5,673 nt of DNA from Comamonadaceae bacterium (GTDB lineage: Bacteria; Pseudomonadota; Gammaproteobacteria; Burkholderiales; Burkholderiaceae_C): positions 1 to 5,673 of the forward strand of contig JAIXYA010000063.1 of the NCBI GenBank assembly GCA_027490485.1, in the 5' to 3' direction. A program made the translations under genes and the position numbers. Positions 5,164-5,673 of the stretch are shown piece after piece. Below the pieces are notes generated by a model, which saw nothing but the letters and a program-made list of their open reading frames with translations, was not told where the DNA came from and made no database searches. Positions within the stretch are counted from its first letter, which is position 1. Every line of letters begins with the position of its first letter.

Positions 5164-5673
5164 TCAGCGTTGAACCCGCATCAGCGCGGATTCAAATTTG
5201 TTGGCTTTGAGTTTGGTTTGGGCGTCTTCGGCCTCGGTTTTGGTCTCGAATGGTCCTAAACGTACTCGATAGACGATTTTGCCGTTTTGTTCGCGTTCGG
5301 ATATTTTGGGGTCAAAGCCCCCCAAAGCCAACTTGCCACGCTGTGTTTGGGCTTCCTCGCTGCCGTTGAAAGCACCGACTTGCACGAAATAGTAAAAAGC
5401 ATCGACGCCTTGGGTTTTGCTCAGCGCCAAATCACCCAAGGGGTCCGCAGAACTGGACTCAGAAGGCTGGGTCGGTGTGGACGGAGCAGCAGGGCTGAGC
5501 GGCGCTTTTTCAGATGCAGGTGCATTGGCGGCGGGTGGTTTGCCATACAGCGGAGCGTTGGGGTCCCAGTCTTTGTTCTTTTTTTGCTCGGCCGCGTCTT
5601 GCTCGGCGTTGCGGCTCAAGCCTTTGTTCAAAAAGGGAATGGGTACCTTGGTAACGTAAATCGCCACCACCAA
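5164..5673 (-). CDS. SPOR-domain (FtsN-like) membrane protein, 3' part
   Basis: The reading frame is open to the right edge, so the true start lies outside the window. The TTG at 5673 is probably an internal leucine codon. The visible 169 residues begin with the end of a transmembrane helix (VVAIYV) followed by TKVPIPFLNKG, then a charged stretch and a long Pro/Ala/Ser-rich linker at about 40-80. They end with a SPOR domain at about 91-169, whose two characteristic strands are YFVQVGAF (95-102) and YRVRLGPF (135-142). SPOR domains bind denuded peptidoglycan strands at the division septum. The layout of one N-terminal anchor, periplasmic linker and C-terminal SPOR fits an FtsN-like division protein, but I cannot tell it from other single-pass SPOR proteins. 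It is 25 bases upstream of dsbA and is probably co-transcribed with it. I recall argS as the usual upstream neighbour in related genomes, which cannot be checked here. Confidence 0.92.
   Translation of the reverse strand: MVVAIYVTKVPIPFLNKGLSRNAEQDAAEQKKNKDWDPNAPLYGKPPAANAPASEKAPLSPAAPSTPTQPSESSSADPLGDLALSKTQGVDAFYYFVQVGAFNGSEEAQTQRGKLALGGFDPKISEREQNGKIVYRVRLGPFETKTEAEDAQTKLKANKFESALMRVQR

Noticed and set aside
5139..5175. Possible intrinsic terminator after the SPOR gene: a run of seven T on the minus strand at 5161-5155
   Set aside because: No GC-rich stem precedes the run. The upstream bases contain a direct repeat of CGCTGAT instead, and dsbA follows at once in the same direction.
1..5673. 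Sigma-54 (-24/-12) promoter for autoregulation of rpoN
   Set aside because: I scanned by eye for TGGCAC with TTGC at the right spacing on both strands and found no convincing match upstream of any gene.
1..5673. Mobile elements, CRISPR arrays, tRNA or other structured RNA genes
   Set aside because: The window is almost wholly filled by seven coding genes, and no repeat array, transposase or tRNA-like fold was visible.

Overview
The window looks like ordinary chromosomal DNA of a betaproteobacterium, most likely of the order Burkholderiales and perhaps a Comamonadaceae member. This is judged from protein style and gene order, not from a database search. Base composition is moderately GC-rich throughout. 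I see no sharp change in codon style, no insertion sequence, no tRNA or rRNA, and no CRISPR array. All seven supported genes lie on the minus strand and are packed tightly, so transcription runs from the right edge to the left edge. The large plus-strand reading frames are antisense shadows.

Right part, 4497-5673: an envelope pair. First comes the 3' part of a gene for a membrane-anchored SPOR-domain (FtsN-like) protein, cut by the window edge. After 25 bases comes dsbA, a periplasmic thiol oxidase with a CPHC active site and a Tat-like signal peptide.

Centre, 3121-4436: lptA (periplasmic LPS bridge protein, TTG start) and lptB (cytoplasmic ATPase of the LPS exporter, GTG start), overlapping by four bases. 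A 60-base gap between dsbA and lptA holds a possible sigma-70 promoter. lptC, often found just upstream of lptA, is not there.

Left part, 1-3104: rpoN (sigma-54, 525 residues) starts 16 bases after lptB. Next come a THUMP-domain RNA methyltransferase of the RlmL type and the 5' end of a PIN-domain nuclease gene that runs off the left edge. The last two junctions are four-base stop/start overlaps (GTGA, then ATGA), so lptA-lptB-rpoN-methyltransferase-PIN probably forms one translationally coupled unit. In many proteobacteria rpoN is followed by hpf and ptsN. Here two RNA-directed enzymes take that place.

Most of the window is well-known core biology. The points most worth a second look are the PIN gene coupled to the methyltransferase with no antitoxin between them, two interlocking inverted repeats in the lptA signal-peptide codons, the unusual start region of lptA, the Tat-like leader of DsbA, and the tryptophan-containing acidic repeats in the linker of RpoN. 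I did not find convincing evidence of a wholly new system.
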